Shown one piece after another: positions 28,985-37,624 of a stretch of DNA of 64,000 nt. Under the pieces are notes generated by a model. The model ran no database searches and had not been told where the DNA came from. It saw nothing but the letters and a program-made list of their open reading frames with translations. The stretch comes from Arthrobacter roseus (GTDB lineage Bacteria > Actinomycetota > Actinomycetes > Actinomycetales > Micrococcaceae), in contig NZ_JAFBCU010000001.1 in the NCBI RefSeq assembly GCF_016907875.1, positions 868,001-932,000 of the forward strand. The letters are read 5' to 3'. Every line of letters begins with the position of its first letter. The first letter of the stretch is position 1. The translations under genes and the position numbers were made by a program.

Positions 28985-29533
28985 ATGAGCGATCTTTTCT
29001 CACACGCAGAGCCGGACAGGATCCGGAATGCCACCAATGCCATGCGCGGAACAGCCGCGGACGATGCAGCCACTGGAGCACCTGAGGCAACTACCGCCAT
29101 GGTGGTCGTGCCCGCAGCCCGCGAACGAGCCTGGGAGGGCTTCACAGACAACGTTCACCTCTGGTGGCCGGCTGAGAATACCCACTTTGGTGCCCCCACA
29201 CACGCTGAGCTGACCGAAACTTCCATGGGCGAGGAAAATGACGCCGGTGACGAGCACGAATGGGCATGCGTCGTAAGGACCGATCAGCAACGCGAGATTG
29301 AACTGTCGTGGACTCTGGGCTGGGACAAGTCATCCCCGTCGCGTGTACGGGTAACTTTTGACGACAACTCGCTCGACGGTAGCGCCGTGGGAACCAAGGT
29401 CACGGTGGTCCACGACGACTGGGGATCAGGCCCAGAAGGGGAAAAGCAAGCTAAGGCATTCAACGGGTGGTCAAGTGCACTATCCTCTTACGCTCGGTTC
29501 ATGGGCAGCGACCCATCCGGGGGGAAACATTGA
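28985..29533 (+). CDS. SRPBCC (START/AHSA1-like) domain protein
   Basis: A 182-residue protein when started at the ATG (MSDLFSHAEPD). An in-frame GTG three codons earlier is less likely. After about 35 variable residues it has the SRPBCC/AHSA1 hydrophobic-pocket pattern: VVVPAARERAWEGFTDNVHL, WWPAENTHF, then beta strands and a C-terminal helix GEKQAKAFNGWSSALSSYA. Such proteins bind small hydrophobic ligands or assist proteins; no substrate can be read from the sequence. Its stop overlaps the TTG start of the following flavoprotein (TTGA), so the two are probably co-translated. Confidence 0.75.
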   Translation: MSDLFSHAEPDRIRNATNAMRGTAADDAATGAPEATTAMVVVPAARERAWEGFTDNVHLWWPAENTHFGAPTHAELTETSMGEENDAGDEHEWACVVRTDQQREIELSWTLGWDKSSPSRVRVTFDDNSLDGSAVGTKVTVVHDDWGSGPEGEKQAKAFNGWSSALSSYARFMGSDPSGGKH

Positions 29534-30942
29534 TTTCGGAAACTGTGCTCTCTGAGCTGACACGAATGGCGCCAGCGGTCAAACTATCCACGGAGCCGGA
29601 CGCAGTCGCGCCCTATGCCCGCGATCAGGGACCGGTTACTGATCTGGTACAGCCGGCGGTCGTCGTCTGGCCTGAGAGCATCAAGGAAGTCCAAGCCGTC
29701 ATGCGGTGGGCAAACCATCACCGACTTGCGGTTGTTTCCCGTGGCGCAGGCACAGGGGTTTCCGGCGGAGCACACGCCACCAGCAACTGCATTGTTCTCA
29801 GCCTGGAGCGTATGAACCGAATTCTGGACATCAGGGTGCAGGACGAGGTCGCCGTTGTTGAGCCAGGGGTTATCAATGGTGACCTGAACGCAGCCGTCGC
29901 CCCACACGGACTGATGTATGCACCCGATCCTGCCAGTTACCGGAGATCCACCATCGGCGGTAACGTGGCGACGAACGCGGGCGGACTTCGCTGCGCCAAG
30001 TACGGGGTAACGCGGGACTCAGTGCTGGGCCTGGACGTGGTTCTAGCCGATGGATCGCTCATTCGTACCGGGCATCAAACATTCAAGGGTGTTGCGGGCT
30101 ACGACCTGACAGGATTGATGGTGGGCTCCGAGGGGACTCTCGGCATCGTGGTGGGAGTGACTGTGAGGCTGCGCTACCTGCCTGCGGATACTCGGACCAT
30201 TGCGGCTTTCTTCCCTGATCTGGCATCGGCGGCTGCTGGCGTCCACGCCGTAGGGGCCGCACGGGTACAGCCTTCAATCATGGAATTCCTGGACGGCGCA
30301 ACTCTGGAAGTTCTTGACAGGATCCATGGGTCGGACCTGTCCAAGCGGGGAGGTGCGCTACTACTGATCCAGACGGACGGGTTCGGTGCTCAGGCGGAAG
30401 CCGACGTCGTGCGCGGCGTTCTGACCGGGCTCGGTGGGACGGTGTCCGACGAGGGCGCCGATGAAGCCGCCCGTCTGATGGACTTACGTAGGCATAGCAG
30501 GGGCGATGAGGTAGACGACGAATACCGGGTCGGAGAGGACGTCGCCGTTCCGCGATCTCGGCTCGTTGAGTATGTGGGGAAGCTGCAGGCCATGGCCCTA
30601 GCGCACAAGGTGCGCCTGAAAGTTGTAGCCCATGCTGGGGATGGAAACCTTCACCCCACCTTTTGGATCAGCACCGATGAGGGGGTTGCGGGAATGGCCC
30701 GCCTAGATGCGGCACTGGATGAATCGGTCCGTGCTGCCCTCGATTGCGGAGGAACCATCACGGGTGAGCACGGCGTGGGGCAGTACAAACTGCGCTGGTT
30801 GGCCTGGGAGCAACAGGAAGAGGTGCTGGCACTACAGCGCAGCATCAAGCAGATCTTTGATCCGCTAAATATCCTCAATCCGGGTAAAGCAATACCTCCT
30901 GCTGGCGACGTCCTAAAAGTCGGGGTTCCTTTGGATAATTAG
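29530..30942 (+). CDS. FAD-linked oxidase, glycolate oxidase GlcD / D-lactate dehydrogenase-like
   Basis: Flavoprotein of about 470 residues in the VAO/PCMH family, expected to oxidise a 2-hydroxy acid such as glycolate or D-lactate. The N-terminal FAD domain shows AVVSRGAGTGVSGGAHAT, YAPDPASYRRSTIGGNVATN and GLMVGSEGTLGIV. The C-terminal FAD-oxidase domain has VVAHAGDGNLHPTFW and the typical end GEHGVGQYK then LNILNPGKAI. I chose the TTG at 29530 because GGGGGGAAACA precedes it and it overlaps the previous stop. A longer reading from 29467 adds 21 residues unlike the family. GTG at 29545 is another option. Substrate is not determinable from sequence. Confidence 0.85.
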   Translation: MISETVLSELTRMAPAVKLSTEPDAVAPYARDQGPVTDLVQPAVVVWPESIKEVQAVMRWANHHRLAVVSRGAGTGVSGGAHATSNCIVLSLERMNRILDIRVQDEVAVVEPGVINGDLNAAVAPHGLMYAPDPASYRRSTIGGNVATNAGGLRCAKYGVTRDSVLGLDVVLADGSLIRTGHQTFKGVAGYDLTGLMVGSEGTLGIVVGVTVRLRYLPADTRTIAAFFPDLASAAAGVHAVGAARVQPSIMEFLDGATLEVLDRIHGSDLSKRGGALLLIQTDGFGAQAEADVVRGVLTGLGGTVSDEGADEAARLMDLRRHSRGDEVDDEYRVGEDVAVPRSRLVEYVGKLQAMALAHKVRLKVVAHAGDGNLHPTFWISTDEGVAGMARLDAALDESVRAALDCGGTITGEHGVGQYKLRWLAWEQQEEVLALQRSIKQIFDPLNILNPGKAIPPAGDVLKVGVPLDN

Positions 30943-31090
30943 AGGAGCCTTCGTAGCCTAATGCCCCGAGAGCATGGGGAGTTCTACCCGTGAAACAGTG
31001 CCGAACCTCACGACGTTCACGTTAGACTGGCAGAAGTCATCGTCGCGTTAGCGGCACACTCTTCCTAACATGAAACGGGGAACGACAGAC

Positions 31091-31516
31091 ATGTCTGAGA
31101 ACACTCCCGGCCAGTACGGCCAGCAGGGCAATCAGCCGGCATACGGGGCAGGCCAGGCCTACCCCTCAGAGCAGAATGGTAACTACGCTGGTCCGGGGAC
31201 GCCCCAGGAGAATCCAGGCAAGACCCTCGGGATCGTTGGCCTCGTCTGCTCCATCATCTGGCCGATCTCGATTGTCGGCCTCATCGTGAGCATCGTTGCC
31301 ATGCGTAAGTCCAAGAAGGCTGGCATGGGTAATGGTTTGGCGCTTGCCGGTATCATCATTGGCGCCATCGGCGTGATCACCGGGATCATAGCGATTATCA
31401 TCGGCGTCTTGGCTGCAGGGGAGATCGCCGGGCTGGTCGAGTTCTGTCAGACAGCCGGTCCCGGTGTTCAGGAGTACCAGGGCCAGCAGGTCGATTGCTC
31501 GCCTTACCAGCAGTAG
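31091..31516 (+). CDS. DUF4190 domain membrane protein
   Basis: 141-residue protein. The N-terminus (about 1-45) is hydrophilic and rich in Gly, Gln, Tyr and Pro (PGQYGQQGNQPAYGAGQAY). It is followed by two transmembrane segments typical of DUF4190 (LGIVGLVCSIIWPISIVGLI and a second at ALAGIIIGAIGVITGIIAII) separated by the basic loop MRKSKKAGMGNG, and a short Cys-containing C-terminal tail. Function unknown. The ATG follows GGGGAACGACAGAC; an upstream in-frame ATG at 31070 would add seven residues. A clear terminator follows. Confidence 0.75.
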   Translation: MSENTPGQYGQQGNQPAYGAGQAYPSEQNGNYAGPGTPQENPGKTLGIVGLVCSIIWPISIVGLIVSIVAMRKSKKAGMGNGLALAGIIIGAIGVITGIIAIIIGVLAAGEIAGLVEFCQTAGPGVQEYQGQQVDCSPYQQ

Positions 31517-31528
31517 CGTCACCGACGC

Positions 31529-31562
31529 CGGCCGCATCCTTTCGGATGCGGCCGCTGTTTTT
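31529..31562 (+). terminator. Rho-independent terminator
   Basis: CGGCCGCATCC - TTT - CGGATGCGGCCG stem (11 pairs or more) followed by CTGTTTTTTA. It lies between the convergent DUF4190 and DUF4032 genes. Confidence 0.85.
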
Positions 31563-32914
31563 TAACCTCCACTTTCGAGAATCTTCAGGGTCGTCGTATC
31601 CGGGTTCAGCATGATCGCGGCCTCGTCACGCCTGTGCCGGAGAACCGAGTCCATGTAGGACTGGACCGTTTCTGCCAGCGGCACATTGCGGTTCTGCTGC
31701 TCAGAGATATACCAGCGGTGTTCCAGTATCTGGTGGACCACTTCCGCAGGTTCGAGTTTCCCGGCCAGATCGCGCGGAATGGAGCGGACTATGGGTTCGA
31801 AGATGTGGCTGAGCCACGAATGGGCACCGATGGCCTCGTCGACCTGCGGCATGGTGTCATGCCGGTAGGAGTCAAGATCGGCCAGTAGCCTGCGTGCCTG
31901 ATTCTCTTGTGCATCCAGTCCTGTGAGCTGCATGAGGCGCCGGGAATGGTGGCCGGCGTCGACCACTTTTGGTTGGAGCTGCAGCTGTGAGCCGTCTGCA
32001 GTTGTCTCGATCGAGTATTCTTCGACGTCGAACCCGAGTTCGTTGAGACGGCGGATCCGCTCGGCTATACGCCAACGCGCTTCTGGGTCAAAGGACTCCT
32101 TTCTTGTTAGTTCTTCCCAGAGACCCCGGTAACTGTCCATAATCAGCTCGCTGGTGGCCACGGGGTCCACGTTCTCCTCGATCAGGCCGCCCTCGAGCAG
32201 ATCCATGAGCTCTCCGGCAATGTTGACGCGGGCTATCTCGAGATCGTATTCACGCTGCCCCCTGGACAACTCCGGGTAGAGCTCGCCCGTTTCAGCATCG
32301 ACCAGGTACGCGGCGAAAGCGCCCGCATCCCGACGGAATAGCGTGTTCGAGAGGGAAACGTCCCCCCAGTAGAAGCCGATGAGGTGCAGCCGCACCAGCA
32401 GTAGGGCTTGGGCATCGATGAGGCGGGTCAGAGTTGTTCGTCGGAGTACCTGAGAAAATACGGCTCGGTACGGCAGCGAGAACTTCAGATGCCGAGTCAC
32501 CAGTACCGGGTCCAGATCATCGCCAGTGGGCGTTTTTCTCCCGGTGATGACGGCCACTGGTTCCACACATGGGATGTCCAACCGCTGAAGTTTGCGCAGC
32601 ATGTGATATTCGTGCCGAGCAATGTGCTCGCCTGTTTCTTTGATGGCGATGACGGCCCCGCTCAGGTGGGCAAAGCGCACAATATGCCGGGAAATCCCGC
32701 GGGGGAGGGCGGCCAGAGACTCCGCTGGCCACTCCTCCAACGCGATGTCCCACGGAAGCTCCAGTAAGGCGGCGTCTGTACTGGCTGCCGTGATGTTGAG
32801 CGAACCCAGCGAACCCAAGGTATTGCCACCCGGTTTCTCACGAGACCGGCGGAGTTTGCCCGGCTGATCGTAGTCAGTGGGCTCGTCCGTCCAATTGGCG
32901 TCGTGTCCAGTCAT
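31562..32914 (-). CDS. DUF4032 domain protein (lipopolysaccharide-kinase-like fold)
   Basis: 450 residues. The N-terminal two thirds resemble the Kdo/WaaP-type protein-kinase fold: GAVIAIKETGEHIARHEYHM (glycine-rich and lysine region), PVLVTRHLKFSLPYRAVF, and GFYWGDVSLSNTLF where the Asp stands in the catalytic-loop position. The C-terminal part (about 330-440) is the DUF4032 region. The family is common in actinobacteria and uncharacterised. It is last in a minus-strand run after otsA, otsB and the sugar ABC ATPase, so a link to trehalose or sugar metabolism is possible but unproven. Kinase activity is an inference. Confidence 0.75.
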   Translation of the reverse strand: MTGHDANWTDEPTDYDQPGKLRRSREKPGGNTLGSLGSLNITAASTDAALLELPWDIALEEWPAESLAALPRGISRHIVRFAHLSGAVIAIKETGEHIARHEYHMLRKLQRLDIPCVEPVAVITGRKTPTGDDLDPVLVTRHLKFSLPYRAVFSQVLRRTTLTRLIDAQALLLVRLHLIGFYWGDVSLSNTLFRRDAGAFAAYLVDAETGELYPELSRGQREYDLEIARVNIAGELMDLLEGGLIEENVDPVATSELIMDSYRGLWEELTRKESFDPEARWRIAERIRRLNELGFDVEEYSIETTADGSQLQLQPKVVDAGHHSRRLMQLTGLDAQENQARRLLADLDSYRHDTMPQVDEAIGAHSWLSHIFEPIVRSIPRDLAGKLEPAEVVHQILEHRWYISEQQNRNVPLAETVQSYMDSVLRHRRDEAAIMLNPDTTTLKILESGG

Positions 32915-32952
32915 GGCGCCCTCCTGCTCCTTCGATGTGCGGGGACGGTGTT

Positions 32953-34041
32953 CTAAGCTTCGTCCGCCAGCCGATGACCGCTTGATGAGTCGAAGAGATG
33001 CACATGGCCAGAACGTGGACGAACGTACATGGCATCGCCCGGTGCGGGGGGACGTCGTCCGTCTACGCGGGCGGTGATCTCAATATCGGTCCCGTTGACA
33101 TTGGTGTGTCCGTAGATGTAAGCATCAGCGCCGAGTTCCTCAACGACGTCGACCTCCACCAGCAGACCTTCGCCTTCAGGCACCGTTTCCAGATCCTCCG
33201 GGCGCACCCCCAGTGTGACCGTCTGCCCCGTCTTGGTATCGAGCACCTCCTGCCGCACAGGATAAGTCAGTCCACCAAACTGGACGCCGTCGTCGGCTAC
33301 TGGCAGTTCCAGCAGATTCATGGCGGGAGAACCGATGAAACCCGCGACGAAGATATTCTGTGGACGGTCGTAAAGATTCCTGGGAGTATCAACCTGCTGC
33401 AGCACACCGTCTTTCAGAACTGCGACGCGGTCTCCCATGGTCATCGCCTCAACCTGATCGTGCGTGACGTAGACGGTGGTGACGCCCAGCCGGCGGGTGA
33501 GGGAGGCTATCTGAGTACGCGTTTGAACACGCAACTTGGCGTCAAGGTTGGATAGTGGCTCATCCATGAGAAACACCTGAGGATTCCGGACAATCGCACG
33601 GCCCATGGCGACTCGTTGGCGCTGGCCGCCCGAGAGCGCCATGGGCTTACGGTCCAGGTAGTCCTCAAGATCCAGCAGCTTGGCCGCTACCTGGACCCGC
33701 TGTGCACGCTCCTCCTTGGACTTCCCCGCGATTTTCAGAGCAAAGCCCATGTTCTCCGCAACGGACATATGCGGGTAGAGCGCGTAGTTCTGGAAAACCA
33801 TGGCGATGTCTCGGTCTTTCGGAGCGACGTCCGTGACATCGCGCTCGCCGATCAGGATACGACCGGAGTTGACGTCCTCCAGCCCTGCAAGCATGCGCAG
33901 CGACGTGGATTTTCCACAACCGGAGGGGCCTACAAGAACCAGGAATTCGCCGTCGGCTATCTCCAGGTTGAGACCGTCAACAGCCGGTTTTTCTGTTCCA
34001 GGGTAGTGCCTGGTGGCATTGTCATACGTTACCGTAGCCAA
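32953..34041 (-). CDS. ABC transporter ATP-binding protein, UgpC/MsmK/SugC type
   Basis: ATPase subunit of a carbohydrate-importing ABC transporter, about 362 residues. Walker A GPSGCGKST, Q-loop VFQNYALYPHMS, signature LSGGQRQRVAMGRAI, Walker B VFLMDEPLSNLDAK and the switch His in THDQVEAMTMGD are all present, followed by a C-terminal OB/TOBE regulatory domain. No permease or binding-protein genes are nearby, as is usual for a shared ATPase of this class. I chose the TTG at 34041, preceded at six bases by AAGGGA; a GTG at 34056 adds five residues. Position beside otsBA suggests sugar or trehalose import. Confidence 0.85.
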   Translation of the reverse strand: MATVTYDNATRHYPGTEKPAVDGLNLEIADGEFLVLVGPSGCGKSTSLRMLAGLEDVNSGRILIGERDVTDVAPKDRDIAMVFQNYALYPHMSVAENMGFALKIAGKSKEERAQRVQVAAKLLDLEDYLDRKPMALSGGQRQRVAMGRAIVRNPQVFLMDEPLSNLDAKLRVQTRTQIASLTRRLGVTTVYVTHDQVEAMTMGDRVAVLKDGVLQQVDTPRNLYDRPQNIFVAGFIGSPAMNLLELPVADDGVQFGGLTYPVRQEVLDTKTGQTVTLGVRPEDLETVPEGEGLLVEVDVVEELGADAYIYGHTNVNGTDIEITARVDGRRPPAPGDAMYVRPRSGHVHLFDSSSGHRLADEA

Positions 34042-34149
34042 TTTATGTCCCTTCACGGGCAGGTACGTGCCCGACGATCCGTAGTGAATGGAAGTATTTA
34101 GTTAGTAATGGCGTGTCTCACGTCACTACACAGAAGTATGGCACGCAAC

Positions 34150-34944
34150 TCAGCGCCCCGTAGCGTCTGCGCGCAGACGGACCAGCTCTTCCAGAACGAG
34201 CGTGAACGCGTGGGGTGACTCCACGCGGAAGCGTGCCGCAGTATCACCAGGGCCGACCTTGATGCCGACGTCCTTCTGGCCGAGGGCGCGGAATGCGAAT
34301 TCGTCTGTCACATCGTCGCCCGCGAACAGGGCCGCCGTCGCGCCAGTCAGGTTCCTCAGCCGCCCCAGTCCCTGCCCCTTGTCTGCTTTGATCACGGACA
34401 CTTCCAGAACGGACTTGCCATCGCCGAGGTGCAGGCCAGAGATATGCCCCAGCCTTGCACGAGCATCGCCGGTGGCCGCCTCAGCAGCCTCAGGTGAAGC
34501 AAGCCGTGTATGAAGGACGACGCCAGCCGGTTTGTATTCTGCAGATGTTCCTTCATGTGCGGAGGCGACGGATTCGATGACGATCGTAGCTTCTTCCAGC
34601 GCCCGAGTCTGCTCCGGTTCAAGTGTCAGTGGAGCGGCGTCCGGCCCCGTCCAGGTCTCGGCTCCGTGGCTGCCGATCAACAGAGTCTCAGCCTCCGGTG
34701 AGGCAACTTCGCGGAGGCTGCCGAGCGCTCGCCCGGAAATGTACGCTGTCGTTGTCCGCGGCATGTTGGCCAACAGTTTCACCGCGGCCGCGGAACCTGG
34801 CAGTGGGCGCGAATCCGCTGCGTGATCCACCAATGGCGCCAGCACGCCGTCAAAGTCCAGGGCAACCAGCAGCGTGTGCGTCTCCGCAAGTTCGCCCAGT
34901 GCAACGCGCAAATCCGCAGGAATGCTCGGGACAGAATCAGACAT
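34150..34944 (-). CDS. otsB: Trehalose-6-phosphate phosphatase OtsB
   Basis: HAD-superfamily phosphatase (264 residues) that removes phosphate from trehalose-6-phosphate to give trehalose. HAD motif I is LVALDFDGVLAPLV with the DxD pair; the later SVIKADKGQGLGRL and LFAGDDVTDEFAF carry motifs III and IV. The ATG lies within the end of otsA (8-base overlap), so translation is coupled. Trehalose made here can feed TreS and the GlgE operon elsewhere in the window. Confidence 0.92.
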   Translation of the reverse strand: MSDSVPSIPADLRVALGELAETHTLLVALDFDGVLAPLVDHAADSRPLPGSAAAVKLLANMPRTTTAYISGRALGSLREVASPEAETLLIGSHGAETWTGPDAAPLTLEPEQTRALEEATIVIESVASAHEGTSAEYKPAGVVLHTRLASPEAAEAATGDARARLGHISGLHLGDGKSVLEVSVIKADKGQGLGRLRNLTGATAALFAGDDVTDEFAFRALGQKDVGIKVGPGDTAARFRVESPHAFTLVLEELVRLRADATGR

Positions 34945-36382
34945 GGTCTTCCTTGGACTGCAGGGCGTTCAAGAAATCCGCGGACCATCGCTCGACGTCG
35001 TTCTGCAGCACCTGCTTGCGCATGAGTTTCATCCGTCGGTTGGCCTCCTGCGGGTCCATTTGAATGGCCTCGCAAATGGCTTCCTTGAGGCCGTCGATGT
35101 CGTGTGGGTTGACCAATACTGCCTGCCGCAACTGGTCTGCGGCGCCCGTGAATTCGCTGAGGACCAGTGCTCCCTGATTATTGGTGCGCGCTGCCACGTA
35201 TTCCTTGGCCACGAGGTTCATTCCATCCCGGAGGGCGGTGACCAACATGACGTCCGCCGCCAGGTAGAGGGCTACCATTTCCTCCACCGGATAACTGTGA
35301 TGCAGGTAGCGGATAGCCGTATTGCGCATGGTGTCGAACATGCCGCTGATATGGCCAACAGCACCTTCTACCTCCTCGCGGAGAATCCGGTACTGTTCCA
35401 CGCGCTCACGGCTGGGACTGGCCACCTGGATCAAGGACGAATTCTCCACTCTGATTCGGCCGTCTTCGAGGAGCTCACCATAGGCCTTGAGCCTGTGCCC
35501 GATTCCCTTGGTGTAATCGAGCCGGTCAACCCCGAGAACCACGACCTTCGGGTCACCGAGCTCCCGCCGGATCTCCCGTGCGCGCTCTCGGACATCCTCG
35601 TGCTCCGCCAGGTCCGCGATGCGCTTGACATCGATGGAAATGGGGAACGCCTCGGCACGGGAGAAGTACAGGGTGCGCCATTCCTTGTCCTGGACGTCCA
35701 CCTGCTGGGCTTTGATGGGATGACCCACATACCGGCGGACGCACCGGAGGAAGTTGCTGGTATCTCCGGTCCGTTGGAAACCCACCAGATCAGCACCGAG
35801 CAGGCCCTCCAGAACCTGACGTCGCCATGGAAGTTGCGCGAAGATCTCGACCGGAGGGAAAGGGATGTGGTTGAAGAACCCGATCGTGAGGTCAGGCCGT
35901 GTTTCGCGTAGGAGCTTGGGCACCAACTGCAGTTGGTAGTCCTGCACCCACACCGTGGCTCCCTTGGACGCGATCTTTGCGGCGGTCGCCGCGAACCGTT
36001 CATTGACGCGCCGGTAGGAGTCCCACCAGTGGCGGTGGAACTCCGGCGGCGCGATCACGTCATGATAAAGCGGCCAGAGCGTAGCGTTGGAGAAACCCTC
36101 GTAGTAGTACTCCACCTCGCGCTGGGACAACTCCACCGGGACCAACTGCATGCCGTCCTTACGGAACGGCTCCAATTGCTCGTCAGCGGCACCATGCCAA
36201 CCTACCCAGGCGCCTTCGGCCTTCTCCATGACGGGCGCCAACGCCGTGACCAGGCCGCCGGGAGAGCGGCGCCAACCCGTAGAGCCGTCGTCGTCCGTTA
36301 CACGATCCACCGGAAGCCGGTTGGACACAACAATGAACTCGAACTCGCCAAACTCGGGTTGTGTGCTCTCTGCTGGACTCAC
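34937..36382 (-). CDS. otsA: Trehalose-6-phosphate synthase OtsA
   Basis: GT20 enzyme (481 residues) that joins nucleotide-glucose and glucose-6-phosphate to form trehalose-6-phosphate. Family text includes FIVVSNRLPVDR, GWHGAADEQLEPF, VWVQDYQLQLVPKLLR, FFNHIPFPPVEIF, VLGVDRLDYTKGIGHRLKA and ALRDGMNLVAKEYVAA. GTG start preceded by AAGGGAGCACA. It overlaps otsB by 8 bases; the aldo/keto reductase gene lies upstream with 90 bases between. The long open frames on the opposite strand here are shadows. Confidence 0.95.
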   Translation of the reverse strand: MSPAESTQPEFGEFEFIVVSNRLPVDRVTDDDGSTGWRRSPGGLVTALAPVMEKAEGAWVGWHGAADEQLEPFRKDGMQLVPVELSQREVEYYYEGFSNATLWPLYHDVIAPPEFHRHWWDSYRRVNERFAATAAKIASKGATVWVQDYQLQLVPKLLRETRPDLTIGFFNHIPFPPVEIFAQLPWRRQVLEGLLGADLVGFQRTGDTSNFLRCVRRYVGHPIKAQQVDVQDKEWRTLYFSRAEAFPISIDVKRIADLAEHEDVRERAREIRRELGDPKVVVLGVDRLDYTKGIGHRLKAYGELLEDGRIRVENSSLIQVASPSRERVEQYRILREEVEGAVGHISGMFDTMRNTAIRYLHHSYPVEEMVALYLAADVMLVTALRDGMNLVAKEYVAARTNNQGALVLSEFTGAADQLRQAVLVNPHDIDGLKEAICEAIQMDPQEANRRMKLMRKQVLQNDVERWSADFLNALQSKEDHV

Positions 36383-36472
36383 TGTGCTCCCTTGGGGTGT
36401 CTGACATACCTTAGTTCGACTTTAGCCCTTGTGGAAGTGTTCTGTCCGGCCCCGAACCCCGATGGCCAGTTG

Positions 36473-37477
36473 CTACACGAGCCGCTGTTTCGGGGAGGTT
36501 GTCTTCGAAGGGTCCCGTTCAGCGAGGGAGCCGATGGCCTCGTCGATCTTGCTCATGGCCTCGCCGTCGAGTTTCACACCGGATGCCTTGACGTTGGACT
36601 CAACCTGCTCCGGCTTCGACGCCCCCATGATGGCCGCTGCGACGTTCTGGTTCTGCAGCACCCAAGCGATAGCGAGCTGCGCCATTGTAATGCCGAGCCC
36701 ATCCGCGACCGGCTGGAGCTTCTGCACGCCGGTGAGGACGTCGTCGGACATCCACTGCTTGATCATGTCGGCACCACCGCTGGTGTCCGTGGCACGGCTA
36801 CCGGCCTCGGGCTCCTGACCGGGCTTGTACTTGCCGGTCAATGCGCCCTGGGCCACTGGGGACCACACGATCTGCGAAATGCCCAACTCTTCCGATGCCG
36901 GAACAACCTGATCCTCAATGACCCGCCAGAGCATGGAGTACTGCGGCTGGTTGGAAATGAGTTGGATGCCCAGATCCTTCGCCAGGGCGTGACCGGCGCG
37001 CAGTTGTTCTGCATCCCACTCGCTCACCCCAATGTAGAGTGCCTTGCCCTGACGGACGACGTCGGCGAACGCCTGCATGGTTTCTTCCAGCGGTGTCTCA
37101 TGGTCGTAGCGATGGGCCTGGTACAGGTCCACATAGTCAGTGCCGAGGCGGCGGAGCGAGCCGTTGATGGACTCCAGAATGTGTTTGCGCGATAGCCCGG
37201 TGTCATTAGGGCCTTTGGGGCCGGTCGGGAAGTAGACCTTCGTGAAAATTTCCAGCGATTCGCGGCGCTCGTCCTTCAGAGCGTCGCCCAGAACTTTCTC
37301 AGCAACCGTATTGGCGTACGTGTCAGCTGTGTCGAACGTGGTGATCCCCACATCCAACGCCGCTCGCACACACTGGGTGGCGACGTCGTTCTCCACCTGG
37401 GAACCGTGCGTCAACCAGTTGCCGTAAATGATCTCCGAAACCTTGAGCCCGCTATTACCTAGATACCTGAATTCCAT
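36473..37477 (-). CDS. Aldo/keto reductase (Kv-beta/AKR6-like)
   Basis: NADPH-dependent oxidoreductase with a TIM-barrel fold, 334 residues. The catalytic tetrad is readable as D49 and Y54 (in FDTADTYANT), K80 (IFTKVYF) and H122 (DLYQAHRYD). Cofactor-binding text near the C-terminus is AAIMGASKPEQVESNVKA. Sequence resembles the voltage-gated-channel beta-subunit-like group (LGNSGLKVSEI, SNQPQYSMLWR). Physiological substrate unknown. It is divergent from the GDPD gene, with 147 bases between chosen starts. Confidence 0.88.
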   Translation of the reverse strand: MEFRYLGNSGLKVSEIIYGNWLTHGSQVENDVATQCVRAALDVGITTFDTADTYANTVAEKVLGDALKDERRESLEIFTKVYFPTGPKGPNDTGLSRKHILESINGSLRRLGTDYVDLYQAHRYDHETPLEETMQAFADVVRQGKALYIGVSEWDAEQLRAGHALAKDLGIQLISNQPQYSMLWRVIEDQVVPASEELGISQIVWSPVAQGALTGKYKPGQEPEAGSRATDTSGGADMIKQWMSDDVLTGVQKLQPVADGLGITMAQLAIAWVLQNQNVAAAIMGASKPEQVESNVKASGVKLDGEAMSKIDEAIGSLAERDPSKTTSPKQRLV

Positions 37478-37624
37478 GACTCCGATGCTAGCCCTGCTTT
37501 CGGGGTGGCGTACAGGTCCGAGTGTTCACCGGGAAGTCACCTGAGCCACTACTCGACGTTCCCTTCCACGCCTACGGTCGGAAATTACCGGACCACTGAT
37601 CCATCGCCTCCAAGGAGAATAGTT

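Noticed and set aside
34874-35911. 345-residue plus-strand frame opposite otsA
   Set aside because: Antisense shadow of otsA; its text carries no domain.
35933-37195. 420-residue frame on the plus strand opposite otsA and the aldo/keto reductase
   Set aside because: Spans two well-supported genes in antisense and has no recognisable motif.
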